This document shows positions 34,077 to 41,316 of a DNA stretch of 64,000 nt, one piece after another. The first letter of the stretch is position 1. Every line of letters starts with the position of its first letter. Under the pieces are notes generated by a model that was not told where the DNA came from, ran no database searches, and saw only the letters and a program-made list of their open reading frames with translations. The position numbers were made by a program, and so were the translations under genes. Origin of the DNA: Massilia sp. PDC64 (GTDB lineage Bacteria > Pseudomonadota > Gammaproteobacteria > Burkholderiales > Burkholderiaceae_D); contig NZ_FMZS01000010.1 in the NCBI RefSeq assembly GCF_900101265.1, positions 283,561 to 347,560 of the forward strand, written 5' to 3'.

Positions 34077-34833
34077 ACTGAACGACAAGAGGGCCGTCAT
34101 CACGGGCGGCGGCAGCGGCATCGGCAAGGCGATCGCCCAGCTGTTCGCGCGCCAGGGGGCGCATGTCCACGTGGTCGACCTGAACGACGCCGCCTGCCTG
34201 CAGGTGGTGCGCGAGATCCGCGAGGAGGCCGGCCGGGTTACCTCGCACGCCTGCGACGTGTCGCGCCAGGCCGACGTGAAGGCGCTGATGGAGAGCATCG
34301 GCCCGTTCGACATCCTCGTCAACAACGCCGGCATCGCCCACATCGGCAAGGCGGACAATACGAGCGAGGAGGACTTCGACCGCGTCATGAGCGTCAACGT
34401 GAAGGGCGTCTACAACTGCCTGCACGCCGCGATCCCGCAGCTGCGCGCGAACGGCGGCGGCGTCATCCTCAACATGGCGTCCGTGGCGGCGTGGGTGGGC
34501 ATCAAGGAGCGCTTCGCGTACTCCACGGCGAAGGGCGCCGTGATGGCGATGACCCTGTCGGTCGCCAAGGATTACCTGCAGGACGGGATCCGCTGCAATT
34601 CGATCTCGCCGGGCCGCGTGCACACGCCGTTCGTGGACGGCTTCCTCGCGCGGAATTATCCGGGCCGGGAAGCGGAGATGTTCGAGCAGCTGTCGAAGAC
34701 GCAGCCCATCGGCCGCATGGCGCGGCCGGACGAAGTGGCCGCGCTCGCGCTATACTTGTGCAGCAACGAGGCTGCCTTCATCACGGGAACCGACTATCCG
34801 ATCGACGGCGGCTTCATCACCCTGAATACGTAA
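34069..34833 (+). CDS. SDR-family dehydrogenase, probable 2-keto-3-deoxy-L-fuconate dehydrogenase
   Basis: 254 residues with a GTG start at 34069, chosen because it opens the standard SDR N-terminus (FELNDKRAVITGGGSGIG) and follows GGGAG at 34055. The nucleotide motif is T12-G13-x3-G17-x-G19 and the catalytic pair Y151-x3-K155 (YSTAK). NNAG is present (NILVNNAGIA-like). It would oxidise 2-keto-3-deoxy-L-fuconate with NAD to the 2,4-diketo acid, the substrate for the FAH-family hydrolase. Overlaps fucP by 8 bases. Confidence 0.87.
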   Translation: MFELNDKRAVITGGGSGIGKAIAQLFARQGAHVHVVDLNDAACLQVVREIREEAGRVTSHACDVSRQADVKALMESIGPFDILVNNAGIAHIGKADNTSEEDFDRVMSVNVKGVYNCLHAAIPQLRANGGGVILNMASVAAWVGIKERFAYSTAKGAVMAMTLSVAKDYLQDGIRCNSISPGRVHTPFVDGFLARNYPGREAEMFEQLSKTQPIGRMARPDEVAALALYLCSNEAAFITGTDYPIDGGFITLNT

Positions 34834-34842
34834 AGCCGCCCG

Positions 34843-35973
34843 ATGATCATTTCTTCCGCCACCGACTATCGCGAGGCGGCGCGCCGCCGCTTGCCGCCGT
34901 TCCTGTTCCATTATCTCGACGGTGGCTCCGGCACCGAATCCACGTTGCGCGCCAACGTGAACGACCTGCAGGCCGTCAGCCTGCGCCAGCGCGTGCTGAA
35001 GGGATCGGAAACGCTGGACCTGTCGACCGAATGGTTCGGCGTGAAGCGCAGCCTGCCGCTGGCGCTCGCTCCGATCGGCCTCGCGGGCATGTACGCGCGC
35101 CGCGGCGAGGTGCAGGCGGCCAGGGTGGCGGCCGAGCGCAACATCCCGTTCATCCAGTCGACCGTGTCCGTGTGCCCCCTCGCCGAGGTGGCGGCGCAGT
35201 CGTCGCAGCCGCTGTGGTGCCAGCTGTACGTACTGAAGGACCGCGGCTTCATGCGCGACTACCTGCGCCGCGCGCGCGAGCTGAACATCGATACGCTCGT
35301 GTTCACCGTCGACATGCCGGTGCCGGGCGCGCGCTACCGCGACGCCCATTCCGGCATGAGCGGCCGCCACGGCCCGCTGCGCCGCGTGCTGCAGGCGATG
35401 CTGCATCCGCGCTGGGCGTTCGACGTGGGCCTGTTCGGCCGGCCGCACGACCTGGGCAACATCTCGGCCTACCGCGGCCACGCGACGGGACTCACGGACT
35501 ACATCGGCTGGCTGGCCGCCAACTTCGATCCGGGCATCAGCTGGAGCGACCTGCAATGGATTCGCGACGAATGGCAGGGTCCCATGGTCATCAAGGGCAT
35601 CCTCGACGCGGACGATGCGCGCGACGCGAAGGCGTTCGGTGCGGACGGCATTGTCGTGTCGAACCACGGCGGGCGCCAGCTGGACGGCGCGCTGTCCACG
35701 GCAAAGGCGCTGCCGTCCATCGCCGCGGCGGTCAAGGGCGACCTGACGATCTTCGCCGATTCCGGCGTGCGCACGGGCCTGGACGTCGTCCGGCTGCTGG
35801 CGCTGGGCGCGGACGGCGTCCTGATCGGCCGCGCGTTCATCTATGCGCTCGCGACGGGCGGCGCGGCCGGCGTGCGCAACCTGCTCGCCATCCTCGAAAA
35901 AGACATCCGGACCAGCATGGTCCTGACGGGCGTGCAATCCGTGCGCGACATCGGGCCGGACTGCCTCGCCTGA
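34843..35973 (+). CDS. lldD: FMN-dependent alpha-hydroxy-acid oxidising enzyme, probable L-lactate dehydrogenase
   Basis: 376 residues, FMN TIM-barrel. The catalytic His275 and Arg278 lie in SNHGGRQLDGALST, and the substrate/FMN regions LALAPIGLAGMYARRGE and TVDMPVPGARYRDAHSG match LldD. It oxidises L-lactate to pyruvate, passing electrons to the quinone pool at the inner membrane. Its place directly behind the pathway genes makes sense, since the FAH-family step should release L-lactate. A terminator-like hairpin follows. Confidence 0.9.
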   Translation: MIISSATDYREAARRRLPPFLFHYLDGGSGTESTLRANVNDLQAVSLRQRVLKGSETLDLSTEWFGVKRSLPLALAPIGLAGMYARRGEVQAARVAAERNIPFIQSTVSVCPLAEVAAQSSQPLWCQLYVLKDRGFMRDYLRRARELNIDTLVFTVDMPVPGARYRDAHSGMSGRHGPLRRVLQAMLHPRWAFDVGLFGRPHDLGNISAYRGHATGLTDYIGWLAANFDPGISWSDLQWIRDEWQGPMVIKGILDADDARDAKAFGADGIVVSNHGGRQLDGALSTAKALPSIAAAVKGDLTIFADSGVRTGLDVVRLLALGADGVLIGRAFIYALATGGAAGVRNLLAILEKDIRTSMVLTGVQSVRDIGPDCLA

Positions 35974-35980
35974 TCCCATG

Positions 35981-36008
35981 CGCCGGCGCTCCCGCGCCGG
36001 CGTCTTCC
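35981..36008 (+). terminator. Rho-independent-like terminator after lldD
   Basis: Perfect 9-bp stem CGCCGGCGC/GCGCCGGCG with the 4-base loop TCCC, followed by the T-rich TCTTCC. The T tract is weak. It separates the first transcription unit of the L-fucose cluster from the alcohol dehydrogenase unit. Confidence 0.6.
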
Positions 36009-36074
36009 CCTGTTCAGTAAATTTCATTCGCGCCGCTGGCGCTTTTTGTTTGCCTTGCGGGCATAAATGTCTTA

Positions 36075-36090
36075 AATTTATATAATACAA
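36075..36090 (+). promoter_or_regulatory. Shared promoter/operator motif before zinc alcohol dehydrogenase
   Basis: AATTTATATAATACAA, 17 bp before the ATG, contains a good -10 box TATAAT and matches the motif at 29213-29228 in 15 of 16 bases. It marks co-regulation of the two transcription units. Confidence 0.55.
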
Positions 36091-36106
36091 AACGAAAGGC
36101 AACAAC

Positions 36107-37126
36107 ATGAGTCAGATGAAAAGCGTGGTATGCGAATCCCCGGGCGACCTGCGGCTGGGCTTCAGGCCGGTGCCGGAAGCCGGTCCCGGCGAGGTGCTGC
36201 TGCGCGTGCGCCGCATCGGCGTGTGCGGCACGGACATGCATATCTTCCGCGGCACGCAGCCGTTCCTCGCGTATCCGCGCGTGATGGGGCACGAACTGTC
36301 CGGCGAAGTCGTCACGGCACCCGCCGGCTCCGGCCTCGCGGCGGGCGACGAGGTGCTCGTGATGCCGTACCTGTCCTGCGGCGACTGCGTCGCCTGCCGC
36401 AAGGGCAAGACGAACTGCTGCACGCGCATCCAGGTGCTGGGCGTGCACCGCGACGGCGGGCTGGCCGAATACCTTGCCGTCCCGGCGCAGTTCGTCCTTA
36501 GGACGGAAGGCATCTCGCTCGACGATGCCGCGATGGTGGAATTCCTCGCCATCGGCCTGCACGCGGTCCGCCGCGGTGCCGTCGCGACCGGGCAGCGCGT
36601 GCTGGTCGTCGGGGCGGGGCCGATCGGCGTGGCCGTCGCCCTGTTCGCGGCCCTGAAGGGCGCGCAGGTGACGGTGCTCGATGCCCGTGCGGACCGCCTC
36701 GGCTTTTGCCGCGACGTGCTGAAGGTCGCGCACACGGTGACGGCGGGCGAGGGCGACGTCGAGACGCTGCGCGAGATCACGGGCGGCGATTTCTTCGACG
36801 TCGTGTTCGACGCCACCGGCAACATCAAGGCGATGGAGCGGGGCCTGGAGTTCGTCGCGCACGGCGGCACGTACGTGCTCGTGTCGATCGTGCTGGACCG
36901 GATCTCGTTCGCCGATCCGGAATTCCACAAGCGCGAGACGACCCTGCTCGGCAGCCGCAACGCGACCGTGGACGATTTCCGCGAAGTGCTCGCGGCCATG
37001 AAGGCGGGCCTGGTGCCGACGCGGGCGATGAACACCCACCGCGCCACCCTGGACGAGTTCATCGACACGCTGCCGCGCTGGATGGACCCGGCCAGCGGCG
37101 TGATCAAGGCCATCGTCGAGGTTTGA
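36107..37126 (+). CDS. Zinc-dependent alcohol dehydrogenase (MDR family)
   Basis: 339 residues. Catalytic-zinc residues C40 in GVCGTDMHIF and H62-E63 in MGHELSGEV are present, as are the structural-zinc cysteines in CGDCVACRKGKTNCC. The NAD fold is in VLVVGAGPIGVAVALFAALK. It resembles polyol and sugar-acid dehydrogenases such as L-galactonate or sorbitol types. The classical L-fucose route does not need it, because the AKR and SDR enzymes cover both oxidations. It may widen the pathway to another sugar or reduce an aldehyde by-product. Starts a second unit with its own copy of the shared motif. Confidence 0.85.
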   Translation: MSQMKSVVCESPGDLRLGFRPVPEAGPGEVLLRVRRIGVCGTDMHIFRGTQPFLAYPRVMGHELSGEVVTAPAGSGLAAGDEVLVMPYLSCGDCVACRKGKTNCCTRIQVLGVHRDGGLAEYLAVPAQFVLRTEGISLDDAAMVEFLAIGLHAVRRGAVATGQRVLVVGAGPIGVAVALFAALKGAQVTVLDARADRLGFCRDVLKVAHTVTAGEGDVETLREITGGDFFDVVFDATGNIKAMERGLEFVAHGGTYVLVSIVLDRISFADPEFHKRETTLLGSRNATVDDFREVLAAMKAGLVPTRAMNTHRATLDEFIDTLPRWMDPASGVIKAIVEV

Positions 37127-37204
37127 CGATGCCGCTTCCCAGCGCGGCGGCGAGTTCCGGTAGAATGAGGGATTGTCCACCCGGCCTTCACGATACCGGA
37201 CTTC

Positions 37205-38119
37205 ATGGCCCGACCTCCGACCATCTTCAAACGCAGCGCGAACCTGCTGCTGGATTACATTGCCGACCACGTTGGGGTCGGCGAAGCGCTGCCGACCGAG
37301 CAGCACATGGCCGAACTGGGCGAGGGCAGCCGTACGGCGATCCGCAGCGCGCTGGCGCACTTCCACGAGTGCGGCCTGATCAGCGACCTGAAGGAACGCC
37401 GGCTGCTGCGCAAGCCCGACCGCACGGATTACTTCGACCTGGACGAGCTGCGCACGGGCGCGGACCGCATCCGCGAAGTGCTGATGGAGCGCATCTACCA
37501 CAGCGACCTGCCGCCCGGCGCCGAATTCTCGGAAACGGAACTGGCGCGCGCGGCCGGCACGAGCACGATCAGCGTGCGCGAATTCCTGATCGGCTTTTCG
37601 CACTCGGGCCTGATCGAAAAGAAGCCGCGCGGCGGCTGGCGCCTGTGCGCGTTCGACCGCTCGTTCGCGATGGAGCTGGCCGACGTGCGCCAGATGTTCG
37701 AATTCGCCGCGATCGACCGCTTCGCCGCGCTGCCGCCGGATTCGCCGGCCTTCGCGGAACTGCAGCACCTGATCGCGCGGCACGAGCAGCTGGGCTCCGT
37801 CATGCCGACGCACCACAAGGACTTTCCGGCGCTCGACCGCGATTTCCACGCGTTCCTGATGGGGCAACTGGACAACCGCTTCGCGCAGGGGTTCTTCGAC
37901 CTCGTGTCGCTCGTGTTCCACTACCACTACCAGTGGGACAAGACGCAGGAAATGGTGCGCAACGAGTACGCGGTGCACGAGCACCTGGACATCCTGCGGG
38001 CGCTGGCGCGGCGCGACGTCGCGGGCGCGCGCGAGGCGATGCGCGTCCACCTGAGTTCCGCACGCAGCACCCTGCTGCAATCGATCCGTGTCAGAGAAAT
38101 GAAGGCGCACCCGGGCTGA
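37205..38119 (+). CDS. GntR/FCD regulator with two winged-helix domains, probable L-fucose regulator
   Basis: 304 residues, about 70 longer than ordinary FCD proteins. The first GntR-like winged helix covers about residues 5-72 (LPTEQHMAELGEGSRTAIRS). A second is at about 80-150 (ADRIREVLMERIYHSDLPPG with SETELARAAGTSTISVREFL). The FCD ligand domain (about 155-290) has metal-binding candidates in RDFHAFLMGQLDN and VHEHLDILRALARRD. A -10-like TAGAAT lies at 37161-37166. Position in the middle of the cluster and the repeated motif upstream of two units suggest it represses the L-fucose genes. The duplicated DNA-binding domain is unusual. Confidence 0.87.
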   Translation: MARPPTIFKRSANLLLDYIADHVGVGEALPTEQHMAELGEGSRTAIRSALAHFHECGLISDLKERRLLRKPDRTDYFDLDELRTGADRIREVLMERIYHSDLPPGAEFSETELARAAGTSTISVREFLIGFSHSGLIEKKPRGGWRLCAFDRSFAMELADVRQMFEFAAIDRFAALPPDSPAFAELQHLIARHEQLGSVMPTHHKDFPALDRDFHAFLMGQLDNRFAQGFFDLVSLVFHYHYQWDKTQEMVRNEYAVHEHLDILRALARRDVAGAREAMRVHLSSARSTLLQSIRVREMKAHPG

Positions 38120-38121
38120 CG

Positions 38122-38139
38122 CTCCCGCGGGCGCGGGAG
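38122..38139 (+). other. Hairpin overlapping the ribosome site of the lactonase gene
   Basis: CTCCCGC-GGGC-GCGGGAG is a perfect 7-bp stem just after the regulator stop. Its right arm runs into GGAGGGAGAATA before ATG 38148, so the purine-rich ribosome site is partly inside the stem. No T tract follows, so it is more likely a translation or RNA-stability element than a terminator. Confidence 0.45.
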
Positions 38140-38147
38140 GGAGAATA

Positions 38148-38975
38148 ATGCTCGTCGACGCCCATCAACACTTCTGGCGGCTGGCCGACCGCAACGGCGC
38201 CTGGCCGCCGCCGGACCTCGCGGCCATCTACCGCGACTTTTTCCCCGCCGACCTGGCGCCGCTGCTCGCGCAGCACGGCGTCGCGAAGACGGTCCTCGTG
38301 CAATCGATGGCCAACGAGGACGACACGCGCTTCATGCTCGGCCTGGCCCGCGCCCACACGTTCATCGGCGGCGTGGTCGGCTGGGTCGACCTGAAGGCAC
38401 CCGACGCGCCCGCGCGCATCGCCGCCCTTGCCGCGGACCCGCTGCTCAAGGGACTGCGGCCCATGCTGCAGGACCTCGACAACGACAACTGGATCGCCGA
38501 TCCCGCGCTGGCGCCCGCCGTCGACGCGATGCTGCGCCATGGCCTCAGCTTCGACGCGCTCGTCCTGCCGCGCCATCTGCCCGCGCTGTACGCGTTCGCC
38601 GCACGCCATCAGGACCTGCCCATCGTGATCGACCACGGCGCCAAGCCGCTGATCGAGGCCGGCGTGCTGGAACCGTGGCGCACCGACATCGCGCGCCTGG
38701 CCGGACTGCCGCAGGTGAGCTGCAAGCTGTCCGGACTCGTCACGGAGGCGGGCGCCGACTGGGACGTCGACCGCCTGCGGCCGTACGTGGACCACCTGCT
38801 GGCGCAGTTCGGGCCGCGCCGCCTGATCTGGGGCAGCGACTGGCCCGTGCTGAACCTGGCCGCCGATTACCCGCGCTGGCTCGCGGCCTGTGCGGCGCTG
38901 CTGGACGGCCTGTCCGAGGCCGAGCGCAACGCCGTATTCGGGCTGAATGCCCTGCGTTTCTACCGTATCGACTGA
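38148..38975 (+). CDS. Amidohydrolase family lactonase, probable L-fuconolactonase
   Basis: 275 residues of the COG3618 amidohydrolase type. MLVDAHQHFWRLADRNGAWP carries the first metal ligands H6-x-H8 and the HxHFW signature. Later ligands lie in VIDHGAKP, SCKLSGL and LIWGSDWPVLN (the final Asp). It opens the lactone formed by L-fucose dehydrogenase to L-fuconate. Ten bases before the mutarotase gene. Confidence 0.88.
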   Translation: MLVDAHQHFWRLADRNGAWPPPDLAAIYRDFFPADLAPLLAQHGVAKTVLVQSMANEDDTRFMLGLARAHTFIGGVVGWVDLKAPDAPARIAALAADPLLKGLRPMLQDLDNDNWIADPALAPAVDAMLRHGLSFDALVLPRHLPALYAFAARHQDLPIVIDHGAKPLIEAGVLEPWRTDIARLAGLPQVSCKLSGLVTEAGADWDVDRLRPYVDHLLAQFGPRRLIWGSDWPVLNLAADYPRWLAACAALLDGLSEAERNAVFGLNALRFYRID

Positions 38976-38985
38976 GGAGACAACA

Positions 38986-39315
38986 ATGCAAAGAATGGGA
39001 ATGGTCATCGGCATCGTGCCGGAAAAGATCGCGGAATACAAAGCGCTGCACGCCGCCGTGTGGCCGCAGGTGCTGGCCCGCCTCACGGAAGCCAATGTGC
39101 GCAACTACACGATCTTCCTGCGCGAGCCGGAAAACCTGTTGTTCGGCTATTGGGAATACCACGGCACGGATTTCGCCGCCGACATGGCCCATATCGCGGC
39201 CGATCCGGAAACGCAGCGCTGGTGGACGTTCTGCAGCCCGTGCCAGGTGCCGCTGGCCAGCCGGGCCGAAGGCGAGCACTGGGCGATGATGGAACCCGTG
39301 TTCCACATGGATTGA
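38986..39315 (+). CDS. L-rhamnose mutarotase family protein, probable L-fucose mutarotase
   Basis: 109 residues from ATG 38986, chosen because GAGGAGA lies just ahead; an earlier in-frame ATG is inside the lactonase gene. MQRMGMVIGIVPEKIAEYKA, VRNYTIFLREPENLLFGYWEYHG and PETQRWWTFCSPCQVPL match the RhaM family, with His22 as the probable catalytic residue (EYKALHAAVWP). It interconverts the alpha and beta anomers so that the dehydrogenase is not limited by anomer supply. Last gene of the L-fucose cluster. Confidence 0.88.
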   Translation: MQRMGMVIGIVPEKIAEYKALHAAVWPQVLARLTEANVRNYTIFLREPENLLFGYWEYHGTDFAADMAHIAADPETQRWWTFCSPCQVPLASRAEGEHWAMMEPVFHMD

Positions 39316-39419
39316 CGCCTGCCGGCAGCGCAGGCCGCAGTCGGCGCTGCCACGCGATCCCGCCTGTGGACGAACAATCATGTTTGCCATGGCCTGCAGG
39401 GCAGAAGGGGCTCAGCAAT

Positions 39420-39443
39420 GTCCGCTATCGACCCAATGCGGAC
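39420..39443. repeat. REP-like palindrome, left copy
   Basis: GTCCGC (39420-39425) and GCGGAC (39438-39443) form an imperfect hairpin around TATCGACCCAAT. A related element in opposite orientation lies at 39731-39754, and the two bracket the small gene at 39448-39696. Elements of this look (GTCCGCTATCG...GCGGAC) are dispersed in many proteobacterial genomes (from memory). Confidence 0.55.
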
Positions 39444-39447
39444 GTCG

Positions 39448-39696
39448 CTAGGCGCTCTGATCCTCGCCTCGCAGCCTGCCGCGAGCCTGATGCAAAATAG
39501 CGGGCCAGTCGCCTTCGATTGAACTTAATGCTCCGCGCTCGAAAACGCAGCACAGATTCCAGAGCGCCCGCCGTTCCGATTCGTCAACGATTGTTAGCAA
39601 ATCCGATTCCGAGAAACGTTTAACAAATTCGAACAGAACAACCGCTTCATCAGGGGTAAGGCAAATCTGCACCGACTTATCGGGACTTTTTATCAT
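39448..39696 (-). CDS. Hypothetical 82-residue protein
   Basis: Small protein MIKSPDKSVQICLTPDEAVV..., largely helical with a mildly acidic core (FEFVKRFSESDLLTIVDESE) and no membrane segment or known motif. The region is visibly lower in GC and its codon use differs from the neighbours. It is bracketed by inverted REP-like palindromes, which suggests arrival as an islet. Such short LTPDEA-type proteins recur as orphans in proteobacteria, but the function is unknown. No clear ribosome site. Confidence 0.5.
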   Translation of the reverse strand: MIKSPDKSVQICLTPDEAVVLFEFVKRFSESDLLTIVDESERRALWNLCCVFERGALSSIEGDWPAILHQARGRLRGEDQSA

Positions 39697-40080
39697 CTAT
39701 TCAGTGTAGGGTTGCTTGTTGATCGCAAAGGTCCGCTCCTGGCCGATAGCGGACGGTCGGTATGGCTCAGTGTACGAGCCTGTTGCTTCCCGGGCAAGTA
39801 TCCAACACGCCGATCGACTGCGGTTGTCGTGGCAGGCATTATTGTTTTGTAGTGAACTTAATCGAACACAAGACGGTGCCGGCCAATGGGCAGGTGCCCG
39901 AGCAGCACGTCGAATGTGCACGATCACGCCGCGCGTCGGCGCGTCGCCCTCGCTCGGCGTCATGTGATGCCGCTGCCCGGCAAGACCCCGGCGGCCAAAC
40001 CGGCCTACAACGACAGCACCGCGAAGCATGCCGGCATGGCGTCCCGCTCCGGTGTCGCGGGCGGCCCCGCACAGTGACCG
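39697..40080. other. 384-bp region without a credible gene
   Basis: The left half is comparatively AT-rich and holds the second REP-like palindrome; the right half returns to high GC. Open frames here on both strands lack ribosome sites, conserved motifs and good codon use. The stretch separates the L-fucose cluster and islet from the 3' end of the ABC export operon. Confidence 0.6.
39731..39754. repeat. REP-like palindrome, right copy
   Basis: GTCCGC (39731-39736) and GCGGAC (39749-39754) flank TCCTGGCCGATA. Read on the minus strand it gives GTCCGCTATCGGCCAGGA, matching the left copy at 39420 in its first 11 bases, so the two copies are inverted relative to each other. Confidence 0.55.
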
Positions 40081-41316
40081 TCACCCGTCGCTGCGCAGCG
40101 CGGCGATCGGGTCGAGCGCCGCGGCCTGGCGCGCGGGGTAGACGCCGAACCCCAGGCCGACCGCCACGCACGCCAGCACCGCGAGCAGCAGGCTCAATGG
40201 CGACCACGCCACCGACCAGCCGGCCAGCGCGGCGATGCTGTAGGCCGCGACGCCGCCCAGCACGAGGCCGAGCAGGGCGCCGCTGACGGCGATCACGAGC
40301 GCCTCGGCCAGGAATTGTTCGACCACGTCGCGCCGGCGCGCGCCCAGTGCGCGCTTCAGGCCCACTTCGCGCCGGCGCTCAAGCACGTTGGCCAGCATGA
40401 TGTTCATGATGCCGATGCCGCCCACCAGCAGCGACACGGCGGCGATCGAACTCATGACGATCGTGAAGATGCGCTGCGTCTGCTGGTTCTGGCGGTACAG
40501 GCCCATGGGGACGATGAGGTTCGTGTCGTCGACGCCGCCATGGCGCTGGTGGATGACGGCCTGCAGCACGCGCGCGGCGTCGTCCGGCGCGACCTGGCCG
40601 TCCAGGCGCACGCTGATGCCGTCCACTTCGTCCTCGATGCGGCGGAAGCTGAAGCGCGCGCGCGCCGTTTCCCACGGCACGAACAGGCGCTCGTCGTCCA
40701 GGCCCAGCTTGACGCCTTCGAACTCCGCCTTGCTGGGCGTGCGGTCGGCCAGCACGCCGACCACCTGCAGCCACACGTGGTTGACCTTGACGCGCTGGCC
40801 GACCGCCGGCGCGGCGCCGAACAGCGAATGCGCGAGGCGCGCGCCCAGCACGCACACGGGGGCCAGCGTCGCGCCGTCGGCGGGCGCGAGCCAGCGTCCG
40901 ACCTTCATCTGCAAGCCGCCGTGCTCCGCATACGCGGGCGACACGGCGAACGCGCGCCCGCTCACGACGCGGTCGCCGACGATCAGCTCGTCGACCTTGA
41001 TTTCCTTTTTCAGCGCGACGGAGCGCGCGCCCGGCACGACGGACAGCGCCGCCGCCGCGTCGGCCGGCGACAGGCCCAGCGAGCGGGTGCGGATGTCCTT
41101 CAACTGTTCCGCGTTGATGCCCTTGCTCTCGACGAGCACGTTGTTCAGGCCCAGTTCCGCGACGAGGCGCAGCGCCTCGCGCCGGCTGCCTTCGCCCACG
41201 GCCAGCATGGCGACGATGGCGCCCACGCCGAAAATCATGCCCAGCAAGGTGAGGCCGGTGCGCAGTTTGCGGCGCCGCAGTTCGGCGACGGCTTCCAGCA
41301 GGAGTGCTCGGTTCAT
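40081..41316 (-). CDS. MacB-like ABC transporter permease
   Basis: 411 residues without an ATPase domain. An N-terminal helix (RTGLTLLGMIFGVGAIVAML) is followed by a large periplasmic MacB-type domain (about 45-270) and three C-terminal helices of the FtsX/MacB permease type, with GGIGIMNIMLANVLERRREVG as the signature. Such permeases drive export from the periplasm by mechanical motion rather than moving substrate through the inner membrane. It overlaps the upstream adaptor gene by 4 bp and completes a four-gene operon. Confidence 0.9.
   Translation of the reverse strand: MNRALLLEAVAELRRRKLRTGLTLLGMIFGVGAIVAMLAVGEGSRREALRLVAELGLNNVLVESKGINAEQLKDIRTRSLGLSPADAAAALSVVPGARSVALKKEIKVDELIVGDRVVSGRAFAVSPAYAEHGGLQMKVGRWLAPADGATLAPVCVLGARLAHSLFGAAPAVGQRVKVNHVWLQVVGVLADRTPSKAEFEGVKLGLDDERLFVPWETARARFSFRRIEDEVDGISVRLDGQVAPDDAARVLQAVIHQRHGGVDDTNLIVPMGLYRQNQQTQRIFTIVMSSIAAVSLLVGGIGIMNIMLANVLERRREVGLKRALGARRRDVVEQFLAEALVIAVSGALLGLVLGGVAAYSIAALAGWSVAWSPLSLLLAVLACVAVGLGFGVYPARQAAALDPIAALRSDG

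Noticed and set aside
39317..39335. Terminator after the mutarotase gene
   Set aside because: GCCTGC/GCAGGC can pair but no T-rich run follows, so the support is too weak.
39697..40207. Several short frames in the gap after the REP-like islet
   Set aside because: No ribosome sites, no motifs and mixed composition; the only coherent gene nearby is the 82-aa one.
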